Origin: Streptomyces violaceusniger Tu 4113
GTDB taxonomy: Bacteria > Actinomycetota > Actinomycetes > Streptomycetales > Streptomycetaceae
NCBI RefSeq assembly: GCF_000147815.2
Contig: NC_015957.1
Span: forward strand, 5,952,001 to 6,016,000
Direction of reading: 5' to 3'
Length of the DNA stretch: 64,000 nt
Numbering within the stretch: the first letter of the stretch is position 1; each line of letters opens with the position of its first letter. Below the pieces are notes generated by a model, which saw only the letters and a program-made list of their open reading frames with translations, made no database searches and had not been told where the DNA came from. Of this stretch, positions 32,311 to 42,157 are shown piece after piece. Position numbers and translations under genes: made by a program.

Positions 32311-34990
32311 CGCCGAGTTTGGGGAAGCTGCGGTAGAGGTGCGAGCCGACGGTGCGGGGGGAGAGGAAGAGCCGTTCGCCGATCTCACGGTTGCTCAGGC
32401 CCTGCGCCGCCAGGCGGATGATGTGCTGCTGCTGGGGGGACAGGGAGGTGAGGGCGTCGGGGCCGGCGGGGGCGGATTCGATCCCGGCGGCGCGCAGTTC
32501 GGCCTGGGTGCGGTCGATCCAGGGGCGGGCGCCGAGGCGGCGGAAGGTCTCCAGCGCGGTGTTCAGCCGGTGGCGGGCCTCGGTGATGCGGTGGCGGCGG
32601 CGCAGCCATTCGGCGTGGTCCAGCAGGAGCTGCGCGCGTTCGAAGGGCCATTGGCCGCCCGTGGGTTCGGCAACGGCCGCGGCGAAGTGCGGCTCGGCAT
32701 GTGACGGGTCGAGCAGCGCACGGGCGCGGTGGATCAGGATGCGGATCCGGGGCGAGGGGTCTTCGGCGAGCCGGTCGGCGGTGCGCTCCACGATGGCGGC
32801 GGCCTCGGCCCCGTGGCCGGTGCGGACGGCCGCGGCGGCCAGTTCGGCGACCGCGGGGAAGGAGCACGCGTAGTGGACGGGCTCGCCGTCGGCGGTGAAC
32901 AGCAGGCGGAACTGTTCGTACGCGCCGACGTGGTCGCCGTCGGCCACCGCGGCCATGCCCAGTGCCCACCGGGCCCGGACGGCGACGGCGCGGCTGCGGT
33001 GCGGGTCGACGAGGGACAGCGCGGCGGAGCCCGCGGTGCGGGCCTCGTCGGTCCGGCCGGTCAGCGCCAGGGCGGCGGCTTCGAGCGACCGTGCGGCGGC
33101 GTCGAGGTGGGGCAGCCCGGCGCCCGCGGAGTTGCTGTTCACCGCGGCGGTACGGGCCTGCGCCCACAGCCCGTGGTCCAGATACGCCCACCCGGCCGAG
33201 CAGCCGAGCCCGATGGGCAGGGTGCCGCCGAGCCGCCAGCGGTGGAGGGCGTCGTCGAAGATCCGTACCGCGAGTGCGGTCTCGTCGAGCAGCCAGGCCA
33301 TGGCGCCGAGCGAGATGAGCCGGGCGGGGTCGCCGTCCGCCCGCTCGACCAGCGCCGGGATCGCCGCCACCCGCTCGGACCGGTGCGCGGTGGGGTCGGT
33401 CACCGCGAGTGTCCAGGGGTCGTCCTGTGCCCGGGCCCGTACGGCGAGGCGGTATTCCTCGTCGCCCGAATAGAAGCCCGCCACCGACGCGGAGGCGAGC
33501 GCGATCCGGCGCAGTCCGGGATCCTCCGCCGCCCTCAGCAGCAGGGACAGCGCGGTGTCGTGCTCGGTGCTCAGCGTGAGCACCTGGCCCACCCGCAGCG
33601 ATGCCTCGGCCGACAGCGCCGGGTCGTCGGTGAGCCCCGCGGCCCGCGCGGCGAGCCGGCGCACCCAGTGCGGCTGTCCGGTGGACACCGCCGCACCCGC
33701 CGCGGCCACCAGGCGGCGGGCGCGGTCGCGGCGCCCGGGGCTCAGCTCGGCGGCACGTTCCAGCGCGGTGGTGGCGGCGGTGTATCCGCCACGCTCCCGG
33801 GCCCTGGCCGCCGACTCCTCCAGGGCGGCGGCGATCTCCTCGTCCGGCCCCTCCGCGGCGGCGGCCAGATGCCAGGCGCGGCGGTCGGGTTCGGCGCTGA
33901 GCAGCGCGGCGAGGTCCCGGTGGATCTGACGGCGGGCGGCCAGCGGTGCGGAGTGGTAGATCGCGGACCTGATCAGCGGATGCCGGAAACGGGCCCGCCG
34001 GCCGTCGTGGCCGCCACCGGTGAGCCGCAGCAGTCCGGCGGCCTCGGCCGGGGCCAGCGCCTCGACCCGGCCCGCCACCGCCCGGTCGTCCGTCGCGACC
34101 AGGAGCAGCGCCTGCCGGGTGGCCTCGGGCAGGACGTCGAGGTCGGCGGCGAAGACCCGCATCAGGCGGTCGGTGGGCGGCAGGAGTTCCCCTTCGGCGG
34201 AGTCGGCCGAGTCCGCGCCGCAGGCGCCGTTCGCCCGGGCCAGTTCGACCAGCGCAAGGGGATTCCCGGCGGCCTGGTCGAGGATGCGGAGCCGGCCGCG
34301 GCCGGTCGGGGGATGCGGCTGCCGGTCCAGCAGGAGGCCCGCGGCGGTCGCGTCCAGCGGGCCCAGCGTGCGCAGGGGAAAGCCGGAGAACGGCGCCGTG
34401 GCCCGGCCCCGGGTACCCTCGCCCGCCGTGTCCCTGGCCGCGGCCAGCACGGCGAGGGGTTCGTCGTCGATGCGCCGGGCGGCGAAGGCCAGCAGCTCCA
34501 GCGAGCCGGCGTCGATCCACTGCAGATCGTCGGCGACCACCAGGACGGGCGATCGCCGGGTGAGGTCGGAGAGCAGGGTGAGCAGCGCGACGCCGAGCAG
34601 CAGCCGGTCGGGCGGGCCACTCTGTCCGCTGTCGACACCGCCGGGCTCGGCCTCCGAGAGGCCGGTGTCGTGGGGATTGGTCTCCGCGAGGCCGCTGTCG
34701 TGGGGCTTGGGCTCCCCCAGGCCGATGGCGCCGAGCAGGGCCGACCGCTGCCGCGCCGACAGCCCGGCGGTCTCGCCCAGCACCGGCCGCAGCAACTGGT
34801 GCAGCCCCGCGAACGTCAGGTTCGTCTCGCTCTCGCTGCCCGTCATCCGCAGCACCCGGCCCGGGTGACGATCCGCCGCGAGGGCGAGCAGGGTGCTCTT
34901 GCCCGCACCCGGTTCACCCGTAAGGATCAGCACACCGCTGGTCAGACCGAGTACGGCCGCGCTCTCACTCTCCCGCCCGACCATGGTCAT
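32258..34990 (-). CDS. LAL-type LuxR transcriptional regulator
   Basis: The 910-residue protein starts with a P-loop ATPase domain (LTGEPGAGKSTLLALA, Walker A near residue 30; PVLVVADDLQWIDAGSLELL, Walker B near residue 150), has a long helical TPR-like middle, and ends with a LuxR helix-turn-helix (TSLSPQQQHIIRLAAQGLSN, REIGERLFLSPRTVGSHLYR). This is the large ATP-binding LuxR (LAL/MalT-like) architecture, common as pathway activators in Streptomyces. Its GTG/ATG start lies at 34990 beside the divergent MBL gene, a possible target. Confidence 0.93.
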   Translation of the reverse strand: MTMVGRESESAAVLGLTSGVLILTGEPGAGKSTLLALAADRHPGRVLRMTGSESETNLTFAGLHQLLRPVLGETAGLSARQRSALLGAIGLGEPKPHDSGLAETNPHDTGLSEAEPGGVDSGQSGPPDRLLLGVALLTLLSDLTRRSPVLVVADDLQWIDAGSLELLAFAARRIDDEPLAVLAAARDTAGEGTRGRATAPFSGFPLRTLGPLDATAAGLLLDRQPHPPTGRGRLRILDQAAGNPLALVELARANGACGADSADSAEGELLPPTDRLMRVFAADLDVLPEATRQALLLVATDDRAVAGRVEALAPAEAAGLLRLTGGGHDGRRARFRHPLIRSAIYHSAPLAARRQIHRDLAALLSAEPDRRAWHLAAAAEGPDEEIAAALEESAARARERGGYTAATTALERAAELSPGRRDRARRLVAAAGAAVSTGQPHWVRRLAARAAGLTDDPALSAEASLRVGQVLTLSTEHDTALSLLLRAAEDPGLRRIALASASVAGFYSGDEEYRLAVRARAQDDPWTLAVTDPTAHRSERVAAIPALVERADGDPARLISLGAMAWLLDETALAVRIFDDALHRWRLGGTLPIGLGCSAGWAYLDHGLWAQARTAAVNSNSAGAGLPHLDAAARSLEAAALALTGRTDEARTAGSAALSLVDPHRSRAVAVRARWALGMAAVADGDHVGAYEQFRLLFTADGEPVHYACSFPAVAELAAAAVRTGHGAEAAAIVERTADRLAEDPSPRIRILIHRARALLDPSHAEPHFAAAVAEPTGGQWPFERAQLLLDHAEWLRRRHRITEARHRLNTALETFRRLGARPWIDRTQAELRAAGIESAPAGPDALTSLSPQQQHIIRLAAQGLSNREIGERLFLSPRTVGSHLYRSFPKLGVTARSQLRDLIEASCPS

Positions 34991-35077
34991 CCCTCGACTC
35001 TAGCCCGTGGTGCAGTAGCCCGCGGTGCAGTCATATGACGGATACCGCCGGCGCCCGCCGAAGCGCAGGCTGGAGTC

Positions 35078-35974
35078 ATGGACACCATCACGCTTGGCAA
35101 CGTCGAGATCACCCGCGTGGTAGAGGTGGCCCCAAGGGGGCTGCCGCGCGACTTCATCTTTCCCGACGTGGCCATGGGGCACTGGCGCGCGCACGAGGGC
35201 TGGCTGGCCCCCGAATTCCTGGATCCGGCCGCCGATGAGGTACGCACGATGATCCAGACCTGGTTGCTCCGCAGCGAGGGCCGGACGATCCTGATCGATA
35301 CCGGCATCGGCAACGACCGGGAGCGGCCGGATGTGCCGCACTTCCATCATCTGCACACGGACTACCTCGGGAAACTGGCCGCGGCCGGGGTGCGCCCGGC
35401 CGACGTGGACCTGGTGATCTGCACCCATCTGCACGGGGACCACGTCGGATGGAACACCTCGTGGACGGACGGTGAGTGGCAGCCGACCTTCCCCAACGCG
35501 GAGTATGTCCTTCCCCGGACCGACTTCGACTACTGGAACCCGGAGAACGGACACCGGACCCGCTCCGGCCCCCGGATGGCGAACGTGTTCGAGGACAGCG
35601 TCGCCCCCGTCCACCGGGCCGGGCAGACCGTGCTCTGGGAGGGCGACCACTACGACATCGACGCCCAGCTTCGCCTCGAGCCCGCCCCCGGCCACACTCC
35701 CGGCTCCTGCGTGGTGCGGCTGCGGTCCGGTACGGATCGGGCGATCTTCGCGGGCGATCTGCTGCACAGCCCGCTGCAGATCGTGGAGCCGGACCTCTGC
35801 CCCTGCTTCGACGAGGACGAGCCCCGGGCCCGGGTCGCCCGGCGCCGGGTGCTGGGGGAGGCCGCGGACGAGGGCGCGCTGCTCTTCCCCGCGCACCTCC
35901 CCGGCGCGGGCGCGGCCGAAGTGCGGCGGGACGGCGAGCGGTTCGCGGTGAAGGAGTGGGCGGCATGGCGGTGA
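35078..35974 (+). CDS. MBL-fold metallo-hydrolase
   Basis: The 298-residue protein has the metallo-beta-lactamase metal site: HLHGDHVGW (HxHxDH) near residue 115, the next His in APGHTPGSCVV near 210, the Asp in AIFAGDLLHSP near 230 and a late His in LFPAHLPGAG. LLRSEGRTILIDTGIGNDRE and TMIQTWLL precede. It resembles AhlD/lactonase and other small-molecule hydrolases, but the substrate is not set by the motifs. It overlaps the esterase gene by 10 nt and is divergent from the LAL regulator, so it may be the regulator's target. Confidence 0.88.
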   Translation: MDTITLGNVEITRVVEVAPRGLPRDFIFPDVAMGHWRAHEGWLAPEFLDPAADEVRTMIQTWLLRSEGRTILIDTGIGNDRERPDVPHFHHLHTDYLGKLAAAGVRPADVDLVICTHLHGDHVGWNTSWTDGEWQPTFPNAEYVLPRTDFDYWNPENGHRTRSGPRMANVFEDSVAPVHRAGQTVLWEGDHYDIDAQLRLEPAPGHTPGSCVVRLRSGTDRAIFAGDLLHSPLQIVEPDLCPCFDEDEPRARVARRRVLGEAADEGALLFPAHLPGAGAAEVRRDGERFAVKEWAAWR

Positions 35975-37101
35975 GCGTGTTCCGGAACATCCCGTACGCG
36001 GCCGCCCTCACCGGCGCCGCGCGGTTCGCCGCGCCGATCCCCGTGCACGGTGCACCCGGCGCCGACGGGCCGGGGCCGACGGCTCCGGTGCCCGAGCGGC
36101 CGTTCGCGGCCGACCTCAGCCCGGTGCTGGGGCACGGCTGGGTGCGTGGCGAGGACTATCTGACGGTCAACGTCTGGACGCCCCGCACTGATGGCAACGC
36201 CCCGGTGATGGTCTTCGTGCACGGCGGCGGCTTCCTCTCCGGCACCGGCCAGGCGCCGCTGTACGACGGGACGTCCTTCGCCCGCGACGGCGTGGTCCTG
36301 GTCACCCTCAACTACCGCCTCGGCGCGCCGGGTTGGCTCGACCTGCCGGGCGCCCCGCGCAACCGGGGTCTGCTGGACGTGCTCGCGGCGCTGCGGTGGG
36401 TGCGCGAGCACATCGCGGACTACGGCGGGGACCCGGACCGGGTCACGGTGTTCGGGCAGTCGGCGGGAGGGATGATCATCAGCGCGCTGCTGGTGACGCC
36501 CGAGGCCGCCGGGCTGTTCCGGGGTGCGATCAGCCAGAGCGGTGGGCTGCACACCCTGACCGGCGCGGAGGCTGCGAGGACGACCCGGGCCCTGGCCGAC
36601 CGGCTGGGCGTTGCGGCCACGGCCGAGGCGTTCGCCGCCATCCCCGACGAGCGCCTGATGTCCGCGCTCGCCGGCCTGCCCGGATCGGGCCCGAGGCTCT
36701 CGCCGCTCGGTGTGGTGCTCGATGAGCCCGACGAGGTGGCCCCGCCGCATCCGGTGGATCTGCTGGTGGGCACGAACACCCAGGAGTCGCTGCTCTACCA
36801 GCGGCCGGAACACAGCGCGGGCATCGACGCCATGTTCCGCGACGCCCGTGAGCGGCTGGTGTCCCGCTACGACAAGGTGTTCAGCTACGACTTCGACTGG
36901 CGGGGCGGGCCGTTCGGCGCGTGTCACACCGCGGAGCTCCCGTTCGTGTTCGACAACACCGCTCTGCCCGCGCTCCGTACGGCGAACGGACTGCTCGGAC
37001 CGGACATCCCGCCGTCGCTGGCCACGGAGATGCACGGCGCGTGGGTCCGGTTCGCCACCACCGGGGATCCCGGCTGGTCGGGGGCGCGCAGGTTCCGCTA
37101 A
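35965..37101 (+). CDS. Short type-B carboxylesterase
   Basis: The 378-residue protein is an alpha/beta hydrolase of the carboxylesterase type-B (PnbA-like) family: FRNIPYAA, YLTVNVWTP, VMVFVHGGGFLSGTGQ (oxyanion hole), VTVFGQSAGGMIISALL with the nucleophile Ser in GxSxG near residue 175, and a likely catalytic His in GACHTAELPFVF near the C-terminus. It is about 100 residues shorter than typical members, lacking part of the beginning (the text before FRNIPYAA) and a middle insert after GVVLDEPDE. It starts at ATG 35965 inside the MBL gene, whose stop is at 35974, so translation is coupled. Confidence 0.85.
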   Translation: MAVSVFRNIPYAAALTGAARFAAPIPVHGAPGADGPGPTAPVPERPFAADLSPVLGHGWVRGEDYLTVNVWTPRTDGNAPVMVFVHGGGFLSGTGQAPLYDGTSFARDGVVLVTLNYRLGAPGWLDLPGAPRNRGLLDVLAALRWVREHIADYGGDPDRVTVFGQSAGGMIISALLVTPEAAGLFRGAISQSGGLHTLTGAEAARTTRALADRLGVAATAEAFAAIPDERLMSALAGLPGSGPRLSPLGVVLDEPDEVAPPHPVDLLVGTNTQESLLYQRPEHSAGIDAMFRDARERLVSRYDKVFSYDFDWRGGPFGACHTAELPFVFDNTALPALRTANGLLGPDIPPSLATEMHGAWVRFATTGDPGWSGARRFR

Positions 37102-37207
37102 GGCCCACGGGGTGCGGCGGGGTGGCCGTCGGCGGCGGGTCGGTGTCCGCTCCGGCGCCCACGGTCACGGCCCGCCTCGTCGCGCACCGGACCGGTCGGC
37201 CGCGGGT

Positions 37208-38098
37208 TCACCAACCGCCGTATTCCTGACCGCTGTGAGGCGGAGCCGGGCGGCTCGCCGGGGCCTGAACGGGGTCCTCCGGCGGCCGGGCCGGCCAGAC
37301 CGGCCGAGGCGGTGGCGGCGGGGGCAGGCGCGAGCTGTCCGCCTTCTTTTCGTTCCACTCCCCCTCGCCCAGGACCAGCAGCGGATCGAACATGATGATG
37401 GTCCCCGCGACCACCAGAAAGATCACCGGGCCGATCAGCATGGGGAGGATCAGCGAAGCCGGCGCATTACCGCCCACGGAGGCGTCGAGCACATCGTCCA
37501 GCCGCACACTGACCGCGGCCATGCCCGTGTAGTGCATGCCGGTCACCGCGACCCCCATCACCATGCTCGACCCCAGGCTGGCGCGGAAACCGTGGATGGT
37601 CACGGCGGCCCAGAGGGCGGCGGTCGCGGCCACGACCGCGATCAGGACGGAGAGCAGGACGGTCGGCACGGAGTACTCCAGATGCCCCTGCATGCGCATC
37701 GCGGACATCCCGATGTAGTGCATGCCCGCGACGCCGAGTCCGGTGAACACACCGGCCGAGAGCAGCACCCGTCGGGAAACGCCCCGGTAGCCGACCATGA
37801 AGACACCGATGCCGACGACGACGATCGCCACCAGAAGGCTGAGCAGGGTGATCGGTATGTCGAAGCCGACCGGGGTTTCCTTCACATGGAACCCCATCAT
37901 GGCGATGAAGTGCATCGTCCAGATGCCCGAGCCGATCGACGCGGATCCGAGCGCGAGCCAGCCCGGCTTCCAGGAACGCTGAGTACGCACCGACCGGGCG
38001 GTGCAGCGTAAGCCGAGGGCTCCCCCGAGACAGGCCATCAGGTAGGCCGCCAGCGGGGTGGTGGCCCCGTAGTTGAACCCGTCGATCGTGCCGTACAT
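37208..38098 (-). CDS. MHYT-domain membrane sensor protein
   Basis: The 296-residue protein has seven hydrophobic segments and three copies of the MHYT-type motif that names the family: IWTMHFIAMMGF near residue 65, GMHYIGMSAMRM near 130 and GMHYTGMAAVSV near 195. MHYT domains are thought to bind copper and sense O2, CO or NO. The C-terminal tail is Pro-rich (PPPPPPRPVWPARPPEDP) with no GGDEF/EAL domain, so this is a stand-alone sensor module. The ATG at 38098 has AAGGA/GGA upstream. Confidence 0.9.
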   Translation of the reverse strand: MYGTIDGFNYGATTPLAAYLMACLGGALGLRCTARSVRTQRSWKPGWLALGSASIGSGIWTMHFIAMMGFHVKETPVGFDIPITLLSLLVAIVVVGIGVFMVGYRGVSRRVLLSAGVFTGLGVAGMHYIGMSAMRMQGHLEYSVPTVLLSVLIAVVAATAALWAAVTIHGFRASLGSSMVMGVAVTGMHYTGMAAVSVRLDDVLDASVGGNAPASLILPMLIGPVIFLVVAGTIIMFDPLLVLGEGEWNEKKADSSRLPPPPPPRPVWPARPPEDPVQAPASRPAPPHSGQEYGGW

Positions 38099-38428
38099 GT
38101 ACGTTCCGTCCTTCTCGCCGCGGGGGTTCTGTGCAGAAACGTTGAGCCACCGGCGAGGGTAGGGCGCGCGCAATCACGCCGCCCACACATTTGGTCACGC
38201 ATCGATAAAGGTGTCTCACCGGGCGTGACAGGATGTCGCATCATTCACCTCATGTCCGTTTTCGCCTTGGTAACGGGGCGGGAGTTCCCGCGCGGCCCCG
38301 AACGCGCGTATCCGACTGGGCGATTCGCGGACGTCTTCCGGGCGGTTTCCGGAAAGAGCGATCAAAGGGCTCCTGTGCTCGCGCGGACGGGCGGATGATG
38401 AGTGGGGCATGACGAAGGGGGACGTTTC
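38099..38428. other. Intergenic region upstream of the CHAT operon
   Basis: This stretch holds the MHYT promoter on the left and the CHAT promoter on the right. A 7-bp inverted repeat GTCACGC (38194-38200) / GCGTGAC (38223-38229) with a 22-nt centre, containing the AT-rich word ATCGATAAAGG, is the most prominent element and a possible operator. No gene is seen. Confidence 0.4.
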
Positions 38429-41400
38429 ATGCACAGCAGGGACCTCGCGGCATTACGCGGCCGAGCCGAACGAGGCGCGGCCGACGCGCTGGCGTGGATC
38501 GCCCCGCCCCCGCCCCCACCGGACGGCCCGGCGGCCGAGGGACCGTCCGACGGCCCGGCGGCCAAGGACCCCTCCGGCGGCGCCGGTTCGCAGGGCCCAC
38601 CGGACGGCCCGGCGGCCGGGCGAGCTCCCGACGGCACGCAATCACCCGCCGACGCCGACCCCGCGTCGCTCGACCGCTTCATCGCCGAACTGGACGAGCT
38701 GGAAGCCGCGTTGGCGGCGGCCGTGCCGGACGGGGACGCTCCACTGTGCACCCTGCGCGCCCGGCTCGGCGGCCTGTACGCCGAGCGCTACCGGCGCAAC
38801 CCCACGGACGACGGCCGGAGTCGGGGCCTGCGGGTGCTGAGGGCGGCGCGCGCCCCTGGGACGCTCGACCCACCGGACGAGCGGGCCTCCGCCGTCCATC
38901 TGGTGCGGTTGCTGCTGACGCCCGGCATGATGGCCGGATGGGACGGCACGCTGCCCCGCCTCCTCGAATCCTTCGATGTGGGCCGCCAGGTGATGGTGGG
39001 CGAGCCCGAACTCACCGCCGATCTGACCGAGCTGCGCGGGCTGCTGACCGACCTGGTTCCGACCCTGCCCGAGGGCCTGGCCGAACCCCTGTCGTGGGCG
39101 GCCGAGGCCCTGGAGCTGGTGCCCGCCGCCGCCCGCTCCGGGGACTTCGAGCAGATGGCCGAGCTGGCCGCGCAACTGGCGGAGCGTATGCCGGACGGCG
39201 ACTCCCGGCTGATGCGGGCCCTGAGCGGGCTGGTCACCGAGTTCGCCACGGCCGGGGCGGGCGGAGGCGATGAGACGGATCTGCTGGAGGAGCTCACCGC
39301 GGAGGAGACCGCCCTCACCTTCGCACAGGCCGCCCTCATGCTGGAGCTCGAAGTGCCCGGCACCGTCCGGACCGAGGATCTGGAGGCCCTGGTCGATGAG
39401 GTGAGCAAGGGGCCGGCCGGTGAAGAGGCGGAGACCGCGATGCGCGCCGCGATGAGCCGCATGGCCCATGGCGTACGCACGGGTGACGCCGACCGGCTGG
39501 CCGAGGCGGCGGAGCTGATCGGCACAGCCGCCGGTACGGGATCCGGACGGGTGGACTGGATGGCCGGGGTCATCTCGCCCGGACTGCTCACCGCGGCCAA
39601 CATCCTGGGCGGCAACCTCACCGACCGCGACCAGGCGCGTGCCCGCCTCGACGCGCTCTTCGGCCCCGCCTCCGCCGTGTTCGACTCCGCACACGCGACC
39701 GGGCCCGGCGCGGAGGGGCTAAGGCTGTGCTCCCGGAGCATGCACCTCCTACTGCGCCTCAACGAAGCGCTGGACGAGCGCGACGCCGAAACGCTGGAGG
39801 AGCTGCTGGACGAGCTGCTCGACCTGTTGGAAGAGGCGGGCGAGAACAGCGAATGGCAGTTCCTGGTGCTCTTCCTGCTGGGCCAGGCGCAGTTGAGCCT
39901 GGCCACGCTGGACGGCGGGATCCCCGCGCTGCGGGCCGGCGTGGCCTACTTCGAGGAGGCGGCGAACCATCCGAGGCTCCCGGCCTTCGCACAGCCCCTC
40001 ATGGACGCGCAATGCGCGCCCCTGCTGGCCCTCTTCTCCATGATCGAACCGGATCCCGTACGGGTCTCCGAGGCCGTGGCCAGGGCCCGGCGGGCCCTGG
40101 ACGGCCCCGCCTCCACCCCCGACCAGCGGGTATGGATCCGGCAAGGCATCGGGATGGCGCTGCTCACCGTCCACCAGTCGACCGGCGACCACTCCGGCCT
40201 GGAAGAGGCGGTCGGGGAGCTGGAACAGGCCAGGCGGGAACTGACCGAGCGCACCAGCCCGGCCATCCGGCAGAAGCTGCTGTGGGAGCTGGCCGAGGCG
40301 TACCGGCTGCGTGACGACCGCGAGCGCGACGACTCGGGGGCGGCCGTCGCCACCGCCCATGCCTCGCTGTGGGTGCTGGCCGAGGATGTGCTGCTGCAAC
40401 TGGGTGCCGAGCACGGGCTGGAGGTGGCCAGGGCGGGGGCCAGCCGCGGGCTGCTCGCCGCCCACTGGGCCGCCGTGGACGGCCGGATCGAGGAGGCCGT
40501 GGCGTCGCTGGAGAACGGGCGTGGCCTGGTGCTGCGGGCCGCGGCCGCGGCCGCCGGGGTCCCCGAGCAACTGGCCGCCCGGGGCGAGGCGGAGCTGGCC
40601 GAGCAGTGGCGGACCGCCGTACGGGACCTCCCGCCCCAGGCCGCGCCGACCGGCGGCGGACTCGCGCCCGGCGGTGGCGGTACCCCGGACGAGGTCCGCA
40701 GCGCGCTCGCGCGGGTCATGTCGGCCGGGGCCGCCCCCGGCGTCGAGATCCCCAGCAGGCTGCGCCGCCGCGCGCTGGACGTGCTGCGGCGGGACAGCGG
40801 CGAGGCGCCGCTGCGCGGGCTGCTCGGCGCCCCCGGCATCGGGGAGTTGCGGGAGGGGCTGCGCGTCACCGGCACCGACGCCCTGGTGTATCTGGTGCCC
40901 GGGCAGGACACCGCCGACGGCGTGGCCGTCCTGGTGCGGAGCGCCGGTGAGCCGACGACGCTGGCGCTGCCGGGGCTCGGCGCGCCCGGCCGGGAGCCGC
41001 TGGAGCGCTATCTGGACGCGGGTGCCCGGCGGTCCGCCGTGTCCGCGGACGGCATGGACGCCTCCGCCGAGGCCCATCGGCACTGGGAGGCGGCGCTGGA
41101 GGGGCTGTGCGACTGGGCCGGGCCGGCCGTCCTCGCCCCCGTACTGGACGCTCTGGGCGCCCCGGCGGAGGACGGGTCCCAGCAGCGCGACGCACCGGTC
41201 CGGCTGGTCCTCGTGCCATGCGGCAACCTCGGTGCCGTTCCCTGGCACGCCGCCCGCCTCCCCGGGCCACGGGCCGGTGCGCGGCGTCCGTACACCTACG
41301 CCTGCGAAGACGCGGTCGTCTCGTATGCCGCGTCCGGCGGTGAGTTCCTGCGGGCCGCCCGGCGCGGCCGGGTGCCGGCGAGCGAGCGCGCGGTGCTGGT

Positions 41401-42157
41401 GGCCGACCCGAGCGGGGATCTGACGTGGGCGCAGGACGAGGTGTCGGCCCTTCGCACCGCGTACTACACCACGGCCCTGCTCTACGGCTGGCACGAGGAC
41501 GCGCCCGAGAACGCGCTGGGCACCCCCGAGGATGTGCTCTCCCACCTCCCCGGAGGCCCGGCCGCGCCCGCCGCCTCGCTGCTGCATCTGGCGGTGCACG
41601 GCCTGGCCGGGCTGCGGCCCACCGACTCGGCCCTCCACCTGGCCGGCCCGGACCCCGAAGACGCCCCGGGGCCCGAAAGCGCCCCGGGCCCCGCGGACAT
41701 CGCGGACCCGGGCAGGCTGACGGTGACGCGCATTCTCGACGTGCCCGCCGGGGAGCGGGCCGCCACCGGGCCGCTGATCGTGCTCAGCGCCTGCGAGACG
41801 GACCTCAGCAGCCGCGACCACGACGAGGCGCTGACCCCGACCACCGCACTGCTGGCGCGTGGCGCCACGGATGTGGTCGGCTCGCGATGGAAGGTCTCGG
41901 ACAGCGCGTCCGCCGCGCTGATGGTGGTCTTCCACCACCATCTGACCGTCGCCGGACTGGCCCCGCCGGACGCTCTGCGCGCCGCCCAACTGTGGATGCT
42001 CGACCACGACCGCCACCCCGTCCCCGGGCTGACCGGCCTTCTGCTGGCCGAGACGCAGAGCGATACGGGGGGCCTGGCGCGGATCGTCTCCTGGGCCGGA
42101 TTCATCCACCAGGGCAACCCCGCTCCCCACGCACCCGCGGAAGGACGACAGCCATGA
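38429..42157 (+). CDS. CHAT-domain (caspase-like) protease with helical repeat N-terminus
   Basis: The 1242-residue protein ends in a CHAT domain (residues about 1000-1230): the catalytic His in SLLHLAVHGLAGL (near 1056) and the catalytic Cys in LIVLSACETDLSSRD (near 1122), with TALLARGATDVVGSRWKVSD (near 1150) as the family's C-terminal core. The preceding 900 residues are TPR-like helices (for example LSWAAEALELVPAAARSGDF and VEELEQ-type repeats), as in caspase-like conflict proteins. CHAT proteases are cysteine peptidases activated by partners or triggers to cleave target proteins. The ATG at 38429 is preferred because AAGGGGGA lies upstream. Its stop overlaps the next start by ATGA, giving a coupled operon with an antitoxin-like and a RES toxin gene. 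Confidence 0.9.
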   Translation: MHSRDLAALRGRAERGAADALAWIAPPPPPPDGPAAEGPSDGPAAKDPSGGAGSQGPPDGPAAGRAPDGTQSPADADPASLDRFIAELDELEAALAAAVPDGDAPLCTLRARLGGLYAERYRRNPTDDGRSRGLRVLRAARAPGTLDPPDERASAVHLVRLLLTPGMMAGWDGTLPRLLESFDVGRQVMVGEPELTADLTELRGLLTDLVPTLPEGLAEPLSWAAEALELVPAAARSGDFEQMAELAAQLAERMPDGDSRLMRALSGLVTEFATAGAGGGDETDLLEELTAEETALTFAQAALMLELEVPGTVRTEDLEALVDEVSKGPAGEEAETAMRAAMSRMAHGVRTGDADRLAEAAELIGTAAGTGSGRVDWMAGVISPGLLTAANILGGNLTDRDQARARLDALFGPASAVFDSAHATGPGAEGLRLCSRSMHLLLRLNEALDERDAETLEELLDELLDLLEEAGENSEWQFLVLFLLGQAQLSLATLDGGIPALRAGVAYFEEAANHPRLPAFAQPLMDAQCAPLLALFSMIEPDPVRVSEAVARARRALDGPASTPDQRVWIRQGIGMALLTVHQSTGDHSGLEEAVGELEQARRELTERTSPAIRQKLLWELAEAYRLRDDRERDDSGAAVATAHASLWVLAEDVLLQLGAEHGLEVARAGASRGLLAAHWAAVDGRIEEAVASLENGRGLVLRAAAAAAGVPEQLAARGEAELAEQWRTAVRDLPPQAAPTGGGLAPGGGGTPDEVRSALARVMSAGAAPGVEIPSRLRRRALDVLRRDSGEAPLRGLLGAPGIGELREGLRVTGTDALVYLVPGQDTADGVAVLVRSAGEPTTLALPGLGAPGREPLERYLDAGARRSAVSADGMDASAEAHRHWEAALEGLCDWAGPAVLAPVLDALGAPAEDGSQQRDAPVRLVLVPCGNLGAVPWHAARLPGPRAGARRPYTYACEDAVVSYAASGGEFLRAARRGRVPASERAVLVADPSGDLTWAQDEVSALRTAYYTTALLYGWHEDAPENALGTPEDVLSHLPGGPAAPAASLLHLAVHGLAGLRPTDSALHLAGPDPEDAPGPESAPGPADIADPGRLTVTRILDVPAGERAATGPLIVLSACETDLSSRDHDEALTPTTALLARGATDVVGSRWKVSDSASAALMVVFHHHLTVAGLAPPDALRAAQLWMLDHDRHPVPGLTGLLLAETQSDTGGLARIVSWAGFIHQGNPAPHAPAEGRQP

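Noticed and set aside
35476..37101. Esterase frame extended upstream to 35476
   Set aside because: The extra residues lie over the MBL gene in another frame with no family similarity; the start at 35965 fits.
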